Of a stretch of DNA of 64,000 nt, positions 45,159 to 57,802 are shown piece after piece. Below the pieces are notes generated by a model. It had not been told where the DNA came from. It did not search any database and saw only the letters and a list, made by a program, of their open reading frames with translations. The DNA lies in NCBI RefSeq assembly GCF_014898055.3, contig NW_023601212.1:43822329-43886328 (forward strand). The letters run 5' to 3'. Origin of the DNA: Talpa occidentalis. Its lineage: Eukaryota > Chordata > Mammalia > Eulipotyphla > Talpidae. A program made the position numbers and the translations under genes. Within the stretch, counting starts at the first letter, position 1; every line of letters begins with the position of its first letter.

Positions 45159-48058
45159 CACAAATAAACTGGATCATAAATTAAAGAGGAGAAACCACAA
45201 CAGACACAGCAGTGTTCAAAAGAATAATCAGTAACTACTATGAACAGTTATATGGAAACAAGTTCAATAATCTAGAGGAGATGGACAAATTCCTACAACT
45301 CTACAATCACCCAAAGCTAGATAAAGAAGAAATAGAAAACCTAAACAGACCAATTACAAGCAGCAAAATTGAAATGGTAATCAAAACCCTCCCCAAAAAC
45401 AAAAGCCCAGGACCTGATGGATTGACAGATGAATTCTACCAAACATTCAGAGACAAATTAGTGCCTATCCTTCACAAACTCTTCCAAAAAATTGAGAAGG
45501 AAGGGACAATACCAAACACGTTCTATGAAGCCAACATTACACTAATACCAAAACCGAACAAGGACAACACAAAAAAGGAAAACTACAGGCTAATCTCCCT
45601 AATGAACACTGATGTAAAAATCCTCAATAAAATTTTAGCTATCAAAATCCAACAATGTATCCACAAGATAATTCACCACGACCAAGTAGGATTCATTCCA
45701 GGGACACAAGGATGGTTCAACATCCGAAAATCAATCAACATTATCCAACACATCAACAAAAAGAAATATAAAAACCGTATGATAATATCAATAGATGCTG
45801 AGAAAGCTTTCAACAAAGTGCAAGACCCATTCATGATAAAAACCCTTGAAATTCTTGGGATACAAGGAACATACCTCTACATCATAAAGGTCATATATCA
45901 CAAGCCAACAGCCAGTATCATTCTCAATGTTGAAAAGCTGAAAGCATTCCCATTAAGATCTGGAACAAGACAAGGATGTCCACTCTCACCACTGCTTTTC
46001 AATATAATACTGGAAGTCCTCCAAAGCAATAAGACAAGAGAAAGACATACAAGGAATCCAAATAGAGAAAGAAGTAAAACTATCACTATTTGCAGATGAT
46101 ATGATAATATAAGTAGAGAACCCCAAAATCTCCACAGAAAAACTATTCAACTCATCAATCAGTTCAGTAAAGTGGCAGGATACAAAATCAACACACAAAA
46201 GTCAGTAGCCTTCCTATACATAAACAATAAATCTGAAGAAGAAGAAATAAAAAAAAAAATCCCTTTTATTATCGAAACAAAAAAATCAAATATTGGGAAT
46301 AAATCTAAAAAAAGAGGTAAAGGACCTATACAAAGAAAACTATAAAACACTGTTAAAAGAAATAGAAGAAGACACAAAGAAATGGAAACACATCCCCTGC
46401 TCATGGATTGGAAAAATAAACATTATTAAAATGGCCATCCTACGAAAAGCAATATACAGATTCAATGCTATTCCAATCAAAATTTCAATGTCATTCTTCA
46501 AAGAAATAGAACAATTATTGATGAAATTCATACGGAATCACCAAAAACCCCAAAAAGCCAAAGCTCTCCTGAAAAAAAAAAAAAAAGAAGGGAATGGAGG
46601 CATCACACGCCCAGACTTCAAACTATACTACAAAGCCATAATCATCAAAACTGCATGGTATTGGAACAAGAACAGACACACAGAACACTGGAATTGAATA
46701 GAAAATCCAGAAATAAACCCACAGATTTATGGTTAATCTTTGACAAAGGAGCAAAGACTATGCATTGGAGCAAAGAAAGTTTGTTCAATAAATGGTGCTG
46801 GGAAAACTGGGTCGCTACATGCAAAAGAATGAAGCGTGACCACTACCTCACACCATACACAAAAACCAACTCAAAATGGATTAAAGAACTAGACATAAGA
46901 CCTGAAACCATAAAATACATAGAAGGAAATACAGGCGAAACACTACGTGATATGCACATCAAAGACATCTTTACAGACACATCACCCAAAGCAGTGATAG
47001 TGAAGGCAAAGATAAACAGCTGGGACTGCATCAAATTAAATAGCTTCTGCACAGCAAAAGAGACCATAACAAAACCAAAGAGAAACCCCACCAACTGGGA
47101 GAACATTTTTGCACACAACACTATTGATAAAGGACTGAGCACAAAAATCTGCAAAGAGCTGATGAGACTCAACACAAAGAAAGAAAATAATCCAGTCAAA
47201 AAATGGGCAGAAGAGTTCAAAAGAAACTTCTCTGAAGAGGAAATGCAAATGGCCAACATCATATGAAAAAATGTTCAACATCACTTGTAATTAGGGAAAT
47301 GTAAATCAAAACTACCATGAGATACCATCTTACACCAGTGAGAATGGCACATATTAAAAAAAAAACTAGCAACAACATATGTTGGTGAGGATGTGGAGAA
47401 AAAGGAACTCTCCTGCACTGTTGGTGGGAGTGCAAACTGGTCCAACCACTATGAAGAGCTGTGTGGAGATTTCTGGACCTACTAAACATAGAGCTTCCAT
47501 ATGATCCAGCAATTCCACTCCTAGGTATTTACCCAAAGGACACAGAAAAATCAATTCCAAAAAGCACCTGCACCCCTATGTTTATAGCAGCACTGTTTAC
47601 AATAGCTAAGCTTTGGAAACAGCCCAAATGCCCAAAAATAGATGACTGGATCAAGAAGATGTGGTCCATATACACCATGGAATATTACTCAGCATTCAAA
47701 AAAGATAAACACATGCAATTTGCAACAACATGGATGGCACTGGAAGGGATCATGCTCAGCAAAATAAGCCAGAAAGAAAAAGAAAAATACCGGATGGTCT
47801 CACTCATAGCAGGAATCTAGAAAACTTAAATAAGGGACCAGGAAAATGAATAAATATAAGAAAGTGAAAATCAAAATCATCAAATAACTATGAACCAGAG
47901 ACACTCTATGGGGGTTTGGGGGCAGGTAAGGGAGGGATTGGGGTCAAAATAAGGGGGTTGCAATTATATGGGGAATATAAAATAAAATTTATTTTAAAAA
48001 ATAAAAAAAGTGTACAATAGTTAAAATTAAGGAAAAAAGATATTTATGAGTTGTTAAA
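45159..48058 (+). mobile_element. 5'-truncated LINE-1 copy B with 3' extra segment
   Basis: Begins inside ORF2 before RT and runs through the 3' UTR. AAAAAGTATCAGGCTTTTC at 45,140-45,158 and 48,059-48,077 is the target duplication. RT (45,212-46,099) has [11 protein letters not shown], and FADD lies just beyond in another frame near 46,090. ORF2 ends at 47,820. Confidence 0.96.
48010..48055 (+). repeat. Candidate L1 3' transduction
   Basis: 46 bp of non-L1 sequence between the L1's own A-rich tail and a second A-run, inside the target duplications. This is the layout of a 3' transduction. Confidence 0.8.
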
Positions 48059-49056
48059 AAAAAGTATCAGGCTTTTCTGCCCTCCCGCCATTAGAAGAGA
48101 TGACGGAACCCTGCGGGCCTGAACCCATGCCTGATGGTGGCACCTGGAATAGGGTGAGGTGCCGTGTGGAGGGTGGAGGAGAACAGTGGAGTGTATGGAG
48201 GAGGACGGTGACTACACACAACGGCGAGGAGCATGTGGCTGCTAGGACCGTTCATAAACCTCCCCGGAATGGGTTGGTTGCATTACAGAGGGGTCCTGGT
48301 GTTCACTCTGTGAAAGGTGTCTGCAGAGCAACCCTGTCAGTGGCATGCGGCAAGTTTCCCAGGCAAGTTTCTCCACGAGACAGAGACAGTAGTTATATTT
48401 AAAGAACAGGTTTATTAGGGAAAGGGGCAGGTTTTGCTGAGAGAGGCCTGCATGGTTGCAGGCAGCGGCCTTGACAGGTCATGGGCAGGCAGGAAGCTGC
48501 TGCCCTGCGGAGGGAGAGAGTTGGTAAGAAGAGGCACCTGCACAGTCACAGGTGGGCAGAGGGAGTTCTGCCCTGAGCCAGTGCAGAGACTTTACAGACA
48601 CAGTCCTTTTGTGTTTGGGGGGGTCACTCCTTGTGAGCCGTCAGTTGGTTGATTTTGGAAAACCATGCAGAATCCAAGAGGGACCGGAGATACCAGGATC
48701 GGGAGTGGAGATTCCAGGATGGGCCCAATTTCCATATTTTTCCCCTCAGGTCTGTGCTCTACTCCCTAGAGCATCCGATCCTGCTTGGGTCTCGTGGCCT
48801 GGTGTCTAAGGATCATGACCTCTACAGCTGGGTTAATGGTCATGCTATTTCCCTTTATCCCTCAAATCTTAAGGCCATTTATTGATGACTCAGCTCACAG
48901 TAAAGACCATTACCTCTTCTCTAACTACAATTGTAGACATTATTTTACATTGCAGGGTAGAATTGGAGGCTCATTCAAAAATCCTTCCCCCTTTGAAGGG
49001 AAGGTGAGAAAAAAGCACAGAAGCCAGCAGGAAGTTGTAAAAAATAAGAAATTATT

Positions 49057-49321
49057 TTTTTATGATTTATTTTTATACAATAGCTGGAGTACAGGCCAGA
49101 GGTGAGGGAGGGTGAGAGGATTCACCAGAGACAGTGGGGAGCAGAACACGCAGACAGACCAAAATACACTGCCAAGGGGAGAAGCAGGTGAGACAGGAGA
49201 GGTCTGCTGTGCCATGGGGCAATTTCGCTGAACTGCCGAGAATCAAACCCACACCGCAGAGGGTGCAGACAGCTTCACAGTACATGCTCAACATGTTGTG
49301 CCACCGGTGAGGCCCCACCCC
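49057..49321 (-). mobile_element. tRNA-derived SINE
   Basis: AAAATAAGAAATTATT at 49,041-49,056 and 49,322-49,337 is the target duplication; the empty site is at about 18,550. Confidence 0.93.
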
Positions 49322-50106
49322 AAAATAAGAAATTATTCAGTGGAGAGTTCACAAAGACTGAGCCAATTATTGCCAAATAATTAAATATTTTTAATGAGGG
49401 AGTATCATCTACACCCAGCCAGGAGACATAGTAATGCAACATTTGAAATTCCATGTTGAGGGCCCTGCTGAGGAATGGTCATGCCAAGAGACCAAGAGAA
49501 ACCAACCTTATGTGTAAATACCAGGGGTTGACCTAAGAGGTGACTGTCTTTCCAGCCAGTGAATCTGTAACTTATGTAGTCTCATCAATACTTTTTAAAA
49601 AGGTGGGAGAGAATAAATAATTGAGGGGACCAGGTTGCCTTAACCCACCACATTCATTAAGGAAAACTCATTGTGCTAATAGCACCAAGGCTCAGCACCT
49701 TAACAAGGAACACAAATACAGTGTCAGATGGTGCCTGGTTTCAGGAGTGAGCTCCGTCTTCCCTGCTGGCCCAGCATGAACACTTGTAGTATTTTGTTCA
49801 AGGGGAACCCTCAATGGGACAGCAGGTCTGATAGCATCTAGTAGTGACTATGCAAATGACCTTTTCATATTTTATATGTCCCCCTATTCTCTGGAGACCT
49901 TACCAAATGTCACATTTTACTGATGAATAAATAAACTGGAATTAAAAAAAAATGATGCTGTCATGATTTATCAGATGTGGGATTATTTAGTTTAACATTT
50001 TGATGTTATTTTTAAAAACTATTATGTAATTAGTGTAAAATTATGTGAACGTAAATACATTTAGAAAGGGAAATGTGATGCCCAAGTAATAATATATTTC
50101 ACTATT

Positions 50107-50369
50107 TTTTTAAAAAGATTTATTTATTTGTACAAGAACTGGGGTACAGGCCAGATGTGCGGGAGGGTGAGAGGATTCACCAGAGACAGAGTGGGGAACA
50201 GAACAGGCAGACTGATGAGATACACTGCTGAGGGGAGCAGCGGGCATGACAGGAGGTCTGCCGTGTCAAGTGGGACCCTTGCCACCGGCCGGGATCGAAC
50301 CTGCCCTGTAGAGGCTGCAGACAGTTTCACAGTGCTGTTCTCAATTGCCTGTGCCACTAGGGGAGGCCC
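50107..50369 (-). mobile_element. tRNA-derived SINE
   Basis: Minus-strand copy between TCACTATT repeats at 50,099-50,106 and 50,370-50,377. Confidence 0.92.
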
Positions 50370-50662
50370 TCACTATTGTTTCTTTAAAGTAAACTGGGGC
50401 ACTGCAGTTTTGATATGTTTCAAAGTTATGAATCTATAAATTTCTATGAAGGGAAACGATGGCCAAGTATTTACCCTGTCACTGAAGATTAGCTTTGACA
50501 TTGTCATCATCCCCTCATTTTTTTCCCTACCTCCTCTGCCAAAAAATTTGAATAAATACATTCATAAGTGTTCACATAAATATATTGGGAAAACATGATT
50601 TGCAAAGTATTAGTTATTAATGTGAAACCAATAAAAGTTGGTATTAAAAACATATGCACATA

Positions 50663-50947
50663 GGGGCCTCCCTGGTGGTGCAGGGGGTTGCACACAGCAC
50701 TGTGAAGATGTCCGCAGCCTCTGCAGCACGGGTTCAATTCCCGGTGGGCCAGGGAGATTCACACATGGCGTGGCAGACCTCTCCTGTCTTGCCTGCTGCT
50801 CTCCTCAGCAGTGTATTTCAGTCCTTCTGCCTGTTCTGCTCCCTATTCTGTCTCTGGTGAATCCTCTCACTCCCCTCCAGCCCCGCCACCCGTGCCTCTG
50901 GCCTGCACCCCAGTTCTTGTATAAAAATAAATAAATCTTTAAAAAAA
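50663..50947 (+). mobile_element. tRNA-derived SINE
   Basis: Plus-strand copy. AAAACATATGCACATA before it and a shortened AAAACATGCACACA after it are the likely target repeats. Confidence 0.9.
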
Positions 50948-50963
50948 AAAAACATGCACACAC

Positions 50964-51426
50964 AAACTAAACCTTGAAATCTGAATGTAGAGCAGTGTCT
51001 AGAAAAGGGGCAGTGGAAAGGGTGAAAACAAAGCGGGGAGGGTCATGGTAGACTCTGCTGGAGGACCATGGTGCTTAGGTGTGGGTGTGCTGCACTGACA
51101 ACACCTACGGGGTAATCCTACCCTTCTAAAGAATAAGCAGTGATGTAACCAACGCTCCCTCAATAAGAGTCCCTCTGGTCTCTCTTGCTGCAAAGGGCGT
51201 CCTCATGTGTCTGTTCCTATTAGCATAGTGTGAGGAGGTGGGGAGACTGGCCCAGCCCCGCCCACCAGGCCCCTCCCCACACTGACCTGTGTCTCTCCCA
51301 GATGACTTTCCTGCTCCAGCAGAGGCGGGGCTGACTCCACCCCTGCCTGTACTTGGTGTTTTCCTGAGGAATAATGTCCATTTCCCTACTGAAAATAGAC
51401 ATCCACAAATGAAACTGCTTTCTTTT
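50964..51426. other. Intergenic sequence
   Basis: Includes a GC-rich patch at 51,230-51,350; no gene recognised. Confidence 0.4.
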
Positions 51427-51433
51427 CTGGATT

Positions 51434-51697
51434 TTTTTAAAGATTCATTTATTTTTATACAAGAGCTTGGGTACCGGCCAGAGGCATGGGAGGGTGAGAG
51501 GATTCACCAAGACAGAGTGGGGAGCAGAACAGGCAGACGGACCGAAGACACTGCTGAGGGGAGCAGTGGGCGAGACAGGAGAGGTCTGGTGCGCCATGTG
51601 GGAATAACCCTGGCCAGCCAGGAATTGAGCCTCTGCTGCAGAGGCTACAGACAGCTTCACAGCGCTTTGCTCATCCCGCTGCACCACCATGGAGGCC
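51434..51697 (-). mobile_element. tRNA-derived SINE
   Basis: CTGGATT at 51,427-51,433 and 51,698-51,704 flanks a complete minus-strand copy. Confidence 0.92.
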
Positions 51698-51704
51698 CTG
51701 GATT

Positions 51705-52045
51705 ATTTTTTTGATGGGTTAATTGAAAAGATTCTTAAAATTTGACAGGATATAGGGAGGTGCCATGAGGACCAGCCCAAACTGCATGCATTTACTGTGC
51801 TGAGTCTGTGCAGGTGTGGGCGGGACAGGCTGTGAGGAGCCGAGGGGGACGGGGCCTGTGTCCAGTCAGTGCTCAGTGCATTGTGGGCTTTGATGTGGTA
51901 ACTCCTCAGGGTCATCTCTCTGCTCCTTTGTCCTTGTCCTTCAGGAGCACCTGTCCCAGCAGGGCCTGTGATCACAGGGACTCAGACCCCACCTGGGCCT
52001 GTCCTGTCTCCAGGATGTCAGTGGAGGCTGCATGTGGCTGGATCA
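51705..52045. other. Unclassified GC-moderate sequence
   Basis: No recognisable coding or repeat signal. Confidence 0.35.
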
Positions 52046-53875
52046 GGGTTTGCTAAGATCTTGTTGAGGATTTTGCATCTGTGTTCGTTAGGGATATTGG
52101 TCTGTAGCTTTCTTTTTTTGTGTGTTATGTCCTTCTCTGCTTTTGGTATCAAGGGAATGTTGGCCTCATGAGATGTGATGACAGCATTCCCTCTTCCTCT
52201 ACAGTTTTGAAGAGTTGAGGAGTCAGGTGTTAGTTCATCTTTAAAGATTTTGGAGAAGTCACTGAAAATGTCTGGTCCTGGGCTTTGATGTTTGGGAAAC
52301 TTTTGATTCGTGTTTCAATGTCTTTGCTTATTGTTGCTTTGTTCTCAATCTTCCTGACTCAGTCTCAGAAGGTTGTCTACTTCTAAGAATTTCTCAGTTT
52401 CTTCTAGGTTATTTGAGGTTATTCAATTTATTGACATATAGGTATTTAGTATTGTCTTATGATCCTCTCTATTCCTGAAATGTCTGTTATGACGTCTCCT
52501 CTTCGCTTCTTATTCTCTTTATTAGAGATTTTTTTGTTTGTTTGTTTGTTTTTACCTTTTTTCCTCCTTGAAAACCTATCAAGAGATTTGTCTATTTTTT
52601 TTTTTTTTTCAGATAACCAGTTTTGGGTATCATTGATCTTTTTGGTCTGTCTTCAATTTTTGTGTCATTTATTTCTACTTTAATTTTATTTTCTTCTATT
52701 GTCTCTTGGTATCATTTGTTCTTTCTAACTCTTTTAGGTATAAGGTTAGATTCTTTCCTTGAGCTCTGTCTTGACTCTAGCTGTGGCCTGTATTGCTCTA
52801 TATTCCCATCTTAGTGCTGCTTGTGCTGTGCCCACTGATAGGTTGTCATTTGTTTCAAGGTATTTTTAAATTTCTTGGTAGTTTGGGCCTCCCCGGTGGC
52901 GCAGTGGTTAAGCGCTGGGTTGCGAAGCTGCCCACAGCCTCTGCAGCACCGGTTCGATCCCCAGCTGCTCCCCAGCCACCAGAGGAGGGTCCCACATGGT
53001 GCGCAGACCTCACCTGCCACCCGCTGCTCACCTCAACAGCGTACTTCTGTCCTTCTGCCTGCTCTGCTCCTGGCTCTGATGAATTCTCTCACCCTCCCGC
53101 GCTTCTGACTGTACCCAGTGCTTGTATAAATAAATAAATATAAATCTTTAAAAAAAATAAAATTTCTTGGTAGTTTTTCTCCTAACCCAATAGTCATTTG
53201 GTAGCATGTTGTGCAATCTCCACATATTACTTTTTCCCTCTGGCTTTTTATGGTTGATTCTACTTTGATTCCATTGTGATCAGAGATACTTATATGATTT
53301 CAGTCATGATGAATTTATTGACACTTCTGTGACCCAACAAGTGGTGTATTCTGGAGACTATTCCATGTGCACCTGACAAGACTATGCATTCAGCTTTTCT
53401 GGAGCGCCCTATGAATATCTATTCAGCCCACATGTTCTAATTCGTCACTTAAAGCTATAGTTTCCCTGAGTCCTGTCAGGTGGGTGTGTCCTTGATGAAA
53501 GTGGGGTGTTGAATTTCTTTACCACTGTTGTGTTGCTGCCAATATCTGTTTTCAGATGTGTTAATAGTTGCCTTATATATTTCACTGCTCCTTTGTTTGG
53601 TGCATGTGTATTGATGAGTGTTATGTCTTCCTGATGTAGGATTCCTTAATCAGATGATGTTCATCCCTGTCTCTCGTTACTTTGAGCTGGAAGTTTATTT
53701 TATCTTTTATGGCATTTGGGGGTGCCCCATTTTCTTGTGTTTTTTTCCCAAGAACTGTTTTGATCCTCTCTCCTGGAGGCAGCATAAAGTTGGGTTTTGT
53801 TTTCTGGTGCAACCAGTCACTCTGTATCTTTTTCTTTGGTGATTCCATTCATTTCCATAAAGAGTGATGACATGA
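52046..53875 (-). mobile_element. Old LINE-1 ORF2 5' half, minus strand
   Basis: Read on the minus strand it runs from an endonuclease start (an NPTLCCLQE-type block near 53,790) towards RT at 52,050. It is far more diverged than copies B, C and D. A young SINE interrupts it. Confidence 0.85.
52885..53159 (+). mobile_element. tRNA-derived SINE inside the old L1
   Basis: Complete copy; AAATTTCTTGGTAGTTT at 52,868-52,884 and 53,160-53,176 is the target duplication. Confidence 0.95.
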
Positions 53876-55959
53876 TGAGTTATTACTGTGCTTTTGTCTT
53901 AAGTCAAATCCAGCCAAGAAATGTGTGGTATCTGGAGAGGGAGGTGACACTCCAATGTCACTGCCTCCTAGGTCCCTTGGTCAGTTTGCAGGATGGAGTC
54001 GGGTGTGAGGCCCAGACATTAGCCAGGTTGCTGGGGTTCAGACCTGCGTGATGCCATAGCCCCCCAATCTCCATATCCTTGTTTCATAAAGGGAATGGGG
54101 GAGGGATGTCAAGACAGTATCAATTCACAATTCACAGAGTGTTGGGGAGGTCACACAGAGAAAGTAACTGCTGAGGTCACATAGTCGGCCTTTCATCAGC
54201 TCCCTGAGCCACTTCTATTTCTGTGCCCACATTTGGCTTTCAAGACCCAGGTCCCATCTCCCCTTCCTGCTAAGGAGGGACCCTCCCTGGCTCTGCCCTT
54301 GGACCCCTCTGAGGCAGCTCCTGCAGCCCTTCTATCCTCACACACCCCAGGCTGCAGGGTATCCTGGGTGGGGTCACATGGTTCTCTGTGACCTCAGCAA
54401 CCTGGGCAACAGCATGCATTGGGGTACGGAACCCCAAATGCCCGCTGCAGGTCTGTGTCAGCAGAGTCGCCTGGGCTGTCTTTAGAGAGAAGTTCCCCTG
54501 CCTGTCCCCAGAGGCAGAGAGTGGGCTCCTGGCTGCCCAGGGCTAGGGAGGGGATGGTGGGGGTTGTCCCCATGGGCCCAGACCCAGAAAACAAGGTTGT
54601 TGTGGTGATGGAGATGTTCTCAAGGTAGATTTTTGGATGGTTGCCCTGCTCTGTGCTTACCAAAATGACATGGAAAGTGAGCCTTCAACAAGTGACTTAA
54701 TGGTCACAAGTTATATCTGAATAAATTTGCTTTAAAAACATTAAAAAATGGGTCTACAAGTTGCCCTGTGTCTGTCCTGCACTGTATCCACATCCAGGGC
54801 TTGTGGGGCAGGAAACTGCCTCAGCCCACGAGGAGGTGAGCACAGATGGCTTCACTGCACAGATACTCTCAAGGCGCCTCCTCTAGGTGGTCCTGGGTCA
54901 CTTGATGAGATGCTGACGTCACGCTGTTTCTGTGATGGAAGAGACTTTTAGGGGCCTTGGGTGGGAGGCAGCTTATTTTTCATGTGGGCAGAATGGAAAT
55001 AATGAGTGTCCAGAAGGTCTTCTGTGTTGGTTTTCAATTTTCCACCAATTCTGTGATACACAGGAGGGGAGACAGTTCCCCCCGTGAGTGTGTCTGACTT
55101 GCTGGCTCTTCCTTGTGAGGAGAATGAAGCAGAAGGGATGCTCCACGTCAGAGTCAGGCTCACAGGGGCTGAGACTTCCTGCCTGGGCTCCCCTCTTGGT
55201 GCCTCTCTGGGGTGACTCCCTGCACATGGTGGATGCTCAGCTAAGGGACGCCCACAGGACAAGGAACTGAGGGTTTTCTCCAGGAGCCACATGCATGAGC
55301 TCTGAGGCAGGTCCTTCCATGCTGATCACGGCCGTTCAGATCCACCAACATCTCGTCCCCATCGCAGCCTTGTGGGACCCAGAGCTGGAGCCTCTGAGTG
55401 AGGGCCCTCCTCATGCCTCCCCCTCAGAGATTGTGCCAGAAGCCAGATCTTTGTTTTAGGTGCAAAGGATTAAGTGATTTGGTACAAAATATTAAAAAAA
55501 ATTAAGGCGATAAAGTGATCAATGGCTGTTATCTCACAAAAAACACTGAACAGAGTAGCTCACGTGACAGTCAAGTCTTGATAGCAATGAGATGTCAGAT
55601 GAGAATTCCACATCCCCTGAAGTATCCTTCAAAATAACTGTGATTTTAGAAAATTATTTCTACTGTTTTCAGATTCCATTTAATTTTGCTGTTCATTTAT
55701 TTTTCACACTGTCTCCAGAGCAGTGTCTTCGGGATCACAGCACAGAGGGACTGTCTGGCACCCTGGATCTGTGTTCAGGGCTGACTCTGACCCACCTGCA
55801 GGGAGTGGGGCCCTGGAACTCCAGAATCAGCCCCCAGGGGTGGTCCTCCAGGGCAGCACAGGCCTCGCTCTGCTCTCCTCTTGGCTCCCTGAATATCCCT
55901 GACACCCCAGCATTCAGTTGCTAAGGGAGGAAGTTCTTGATAAGGACAGGGACTCCACT
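53876..55959. other. Intergenic sequence without a recognised gene
   Basis: Mixed GC; scattered short ORFs on both strands have no family resemblance I can name and no conserved splice pattern. Confidence 0.35.
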
Positions 55960-56480
55960 GAACTATCTATCTACCCCATCTCTCTGCCATCCCCCGCATC
56001 AAGACAAAACATGTAAGACCTTTAATGAAAAGGAACTTAAATACAGTTAGTGTGCAACAAAGAAAAGGAAAGAATAAAGTTTCCAAATCAAGCACCAAAG
56101 TCACCATCCCCCTGTGGGTAAATGTTCAGCCAAACAGGGTTGGTCTAAAAGCAGGGCCTGAAATGCCTGTCACAGTCTAAAGCCCCTCCTGGCGGAACCC
56201 ATAGAAAAGGGTTGATGGGGCTGAAAAGCCTGGAAGGAAAAGAGCAAAATCAAGATAGAAGCTGCTATTGTCACCTCCACATGGATTTCTCACCCACATC
56301 TGTTTTACCCAGTCCAAGGCAAGCGCAGTTTCTTCACCTGTCTCTGCCCCATATGCCTCCCCCAGGTCTCCTTCTGGCTCCATCCTGCTTCCTTCCTCCT
56401 CAGCCTCCTCTCCAGCTGCTTCTCCCTGCTCAGCTCCAGCCTCCTTGTGTGGGACAGGAAACCCGGATCCTCCCCTGGGG
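55960..56480. repeat. Duplicated block, partner at 2,985-3,715
   Basis: Shares the CATCAA(G)ACAAAACAT region, the CCAAATCAAGCACC block and the pyrimidine-rich stretch of the partner. Only one copy of the internal 105-bp unit is present here. Confidence 0.65.
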
Positions 56481-57480
56481 ACCCCCCTGTTACAGTCCTC
56501 TCCGTCACCAGCATGTGCGTGTGTGTGGGTGACACCAGCCCTGAAAGGACGGGCAAGGCCCCGTATTTGCACTGTTCCCTGGGCAGTTACAGGCCAGCAT
56601 TGCTGCATCCCCCCAGGGGAGACAGATGCTCCCAGCCCCCCAGTGAAAGCCCGTGTCACCCACACAGACCTTCCCCCCACAGCGTCCCCTATGCTGTCCC
56701 TTCCCTGCCCGGTTCTCTCTGGCTCCCCACTTCATCCCTTTCCACCTCTGTCCCCTAAAGTCCCCATTTCCATCCTCTGTTCTCTTTTCCAGGAGTCTCC
56801 CCATCCTCCTAGCCAGTGCCCTAGGGGGTCTCCTAGACCCCTCCCCTCATCCAAGGATGGAGAATGTAAGGTGATTCCCAGGAGGAGGGGCTTTCATCCT
56901 TGGAAGCAGAAGCAGAAACCAATTTTACAGGGACCCTGGAATCTAAGTTTCCATCCCAAAATTCTGAAGGGACCTATATATTTAGGGATTTTCCCAGAAC
57001 CTAGGAACCAGTTGTCATGTCCACTGGAGACTAAAAATAAGGACACTTAAACTGACCCTTGTCCTGGGCGGCCCCTTGTGTGCAGATCCCTGTCCTGCCG
57101 CTGGGGGCCCAGGGAGCCTGGGGAGGGCCTGGCTGAGCAGGAGAAAGGGCAGCTCTGGGCTCCTGTGCTCAGCCCTGTGGCCACACGGGGGCGCTGCTGA
57201 GCTGCTCCGGATTCTGATGGAGCCGCCAGGACGGGGCAGGGGCTGAGTTGGGCAGAGTTGGGGGTCCTGGAGGGCGGCGTCCTGGGAGTGAGATGCTCTG
57301 TGAGGAGTCAGAGAAGCAGGGCTCAGAGGAGAGGAGACTATGGGGAATGCCCCGTGTGTGAGGTTTCCAGCTTTTCTCCCAGGACCCCTCTCTCCAGTCC
57401 CTGGATAACAAAACCTGTGAAAACTGGAAAGTAGATCATTTTTTCCTTCTACAACCTATTTAGTATTGAGGACATTAAAA
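56481..57480. other. GC-rich sequence, no supported gene
   Basis: A 260-codon frame (56,268-57,050) is Pro/Ser-rich and composition-driven. The stretch 57,060-57,410 is CpG-containing and carries a CTCF-like motif. Confidence 0.4.
57181..57195 (+). promoter_or_regulatory. CTCF-like motif
   Basis: CCACACGGGGGCGCT differs by one base from the common CCACNAGGGGGCGC core. Occupancy is unknown. Confidence 0.5.
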
Positions 57481-57489
57481 AAAAATAAC

Positions 57490-57797
57490 ATTTTAAGAAT
57501 ACTGTTAAATTTACAGAAAAGTTGCAAAGGTAGTACAGTTCCTGTTCATCCCACACCATTTCCACTTTGTTAACATCTTACATGACTAAAGTTGTCATTA
57601 TTTTTTTTACAGCTAATGAAGCAATGTTGACACAATCACCAAACTCCATGCTTAATTTCATTAGTTTTTCCTAATATACATTTTATGTTCCATGATCCCA
57701 TCTAGTTTGCCTCATTCAGTTCCAGCCAGGGCTCCTTGATGTGCCTCTGGCTGACAGTTTCTCTGACTTTCCTTGTTTTTTAACACTGACATTGGTG
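57490..57797. mobile_element. Ancient L1/L2-type 3' fragment, left part
   Basis: The TTACAGAAAAGTTGCAAA and TTAACATCTTACATGA blocks resemble old mammalian LINE 3' ends. It continues after the LTR at 58,422, where AGGAGTACTGCTCAGG resumes. Confidence 0.5.
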
Positions 57798-57802
57798 AGG
57801 AG

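Larger units (their letters stand above)
45128..48864. mobile_element. LTR closing ERV copy B, interrupted by L1
   Basis: TG at 45,128 to CA near 48,864, about 820 bp once the L1 is set aside. Matches 1,853-2,668. The right edge abuts sequence shared with 18,350, so it is the element's outer end. Confidence 0.75.
48865..50510. repeat. Duplicated block, partner at 18,345-19,510
   Basis: Aligns with the earlier block but has two SINEs (49,057 and 50,107) the partner lacks, so the duplication came first. No gene. Confidence 0.8.

Noticed and set aside
56268..57050. 260-codon plus-strand ORF
   Set aside because: Proline/serine-rich, driven by composition, not kept in the duplicated copy at 3.4 kb, and no domain.
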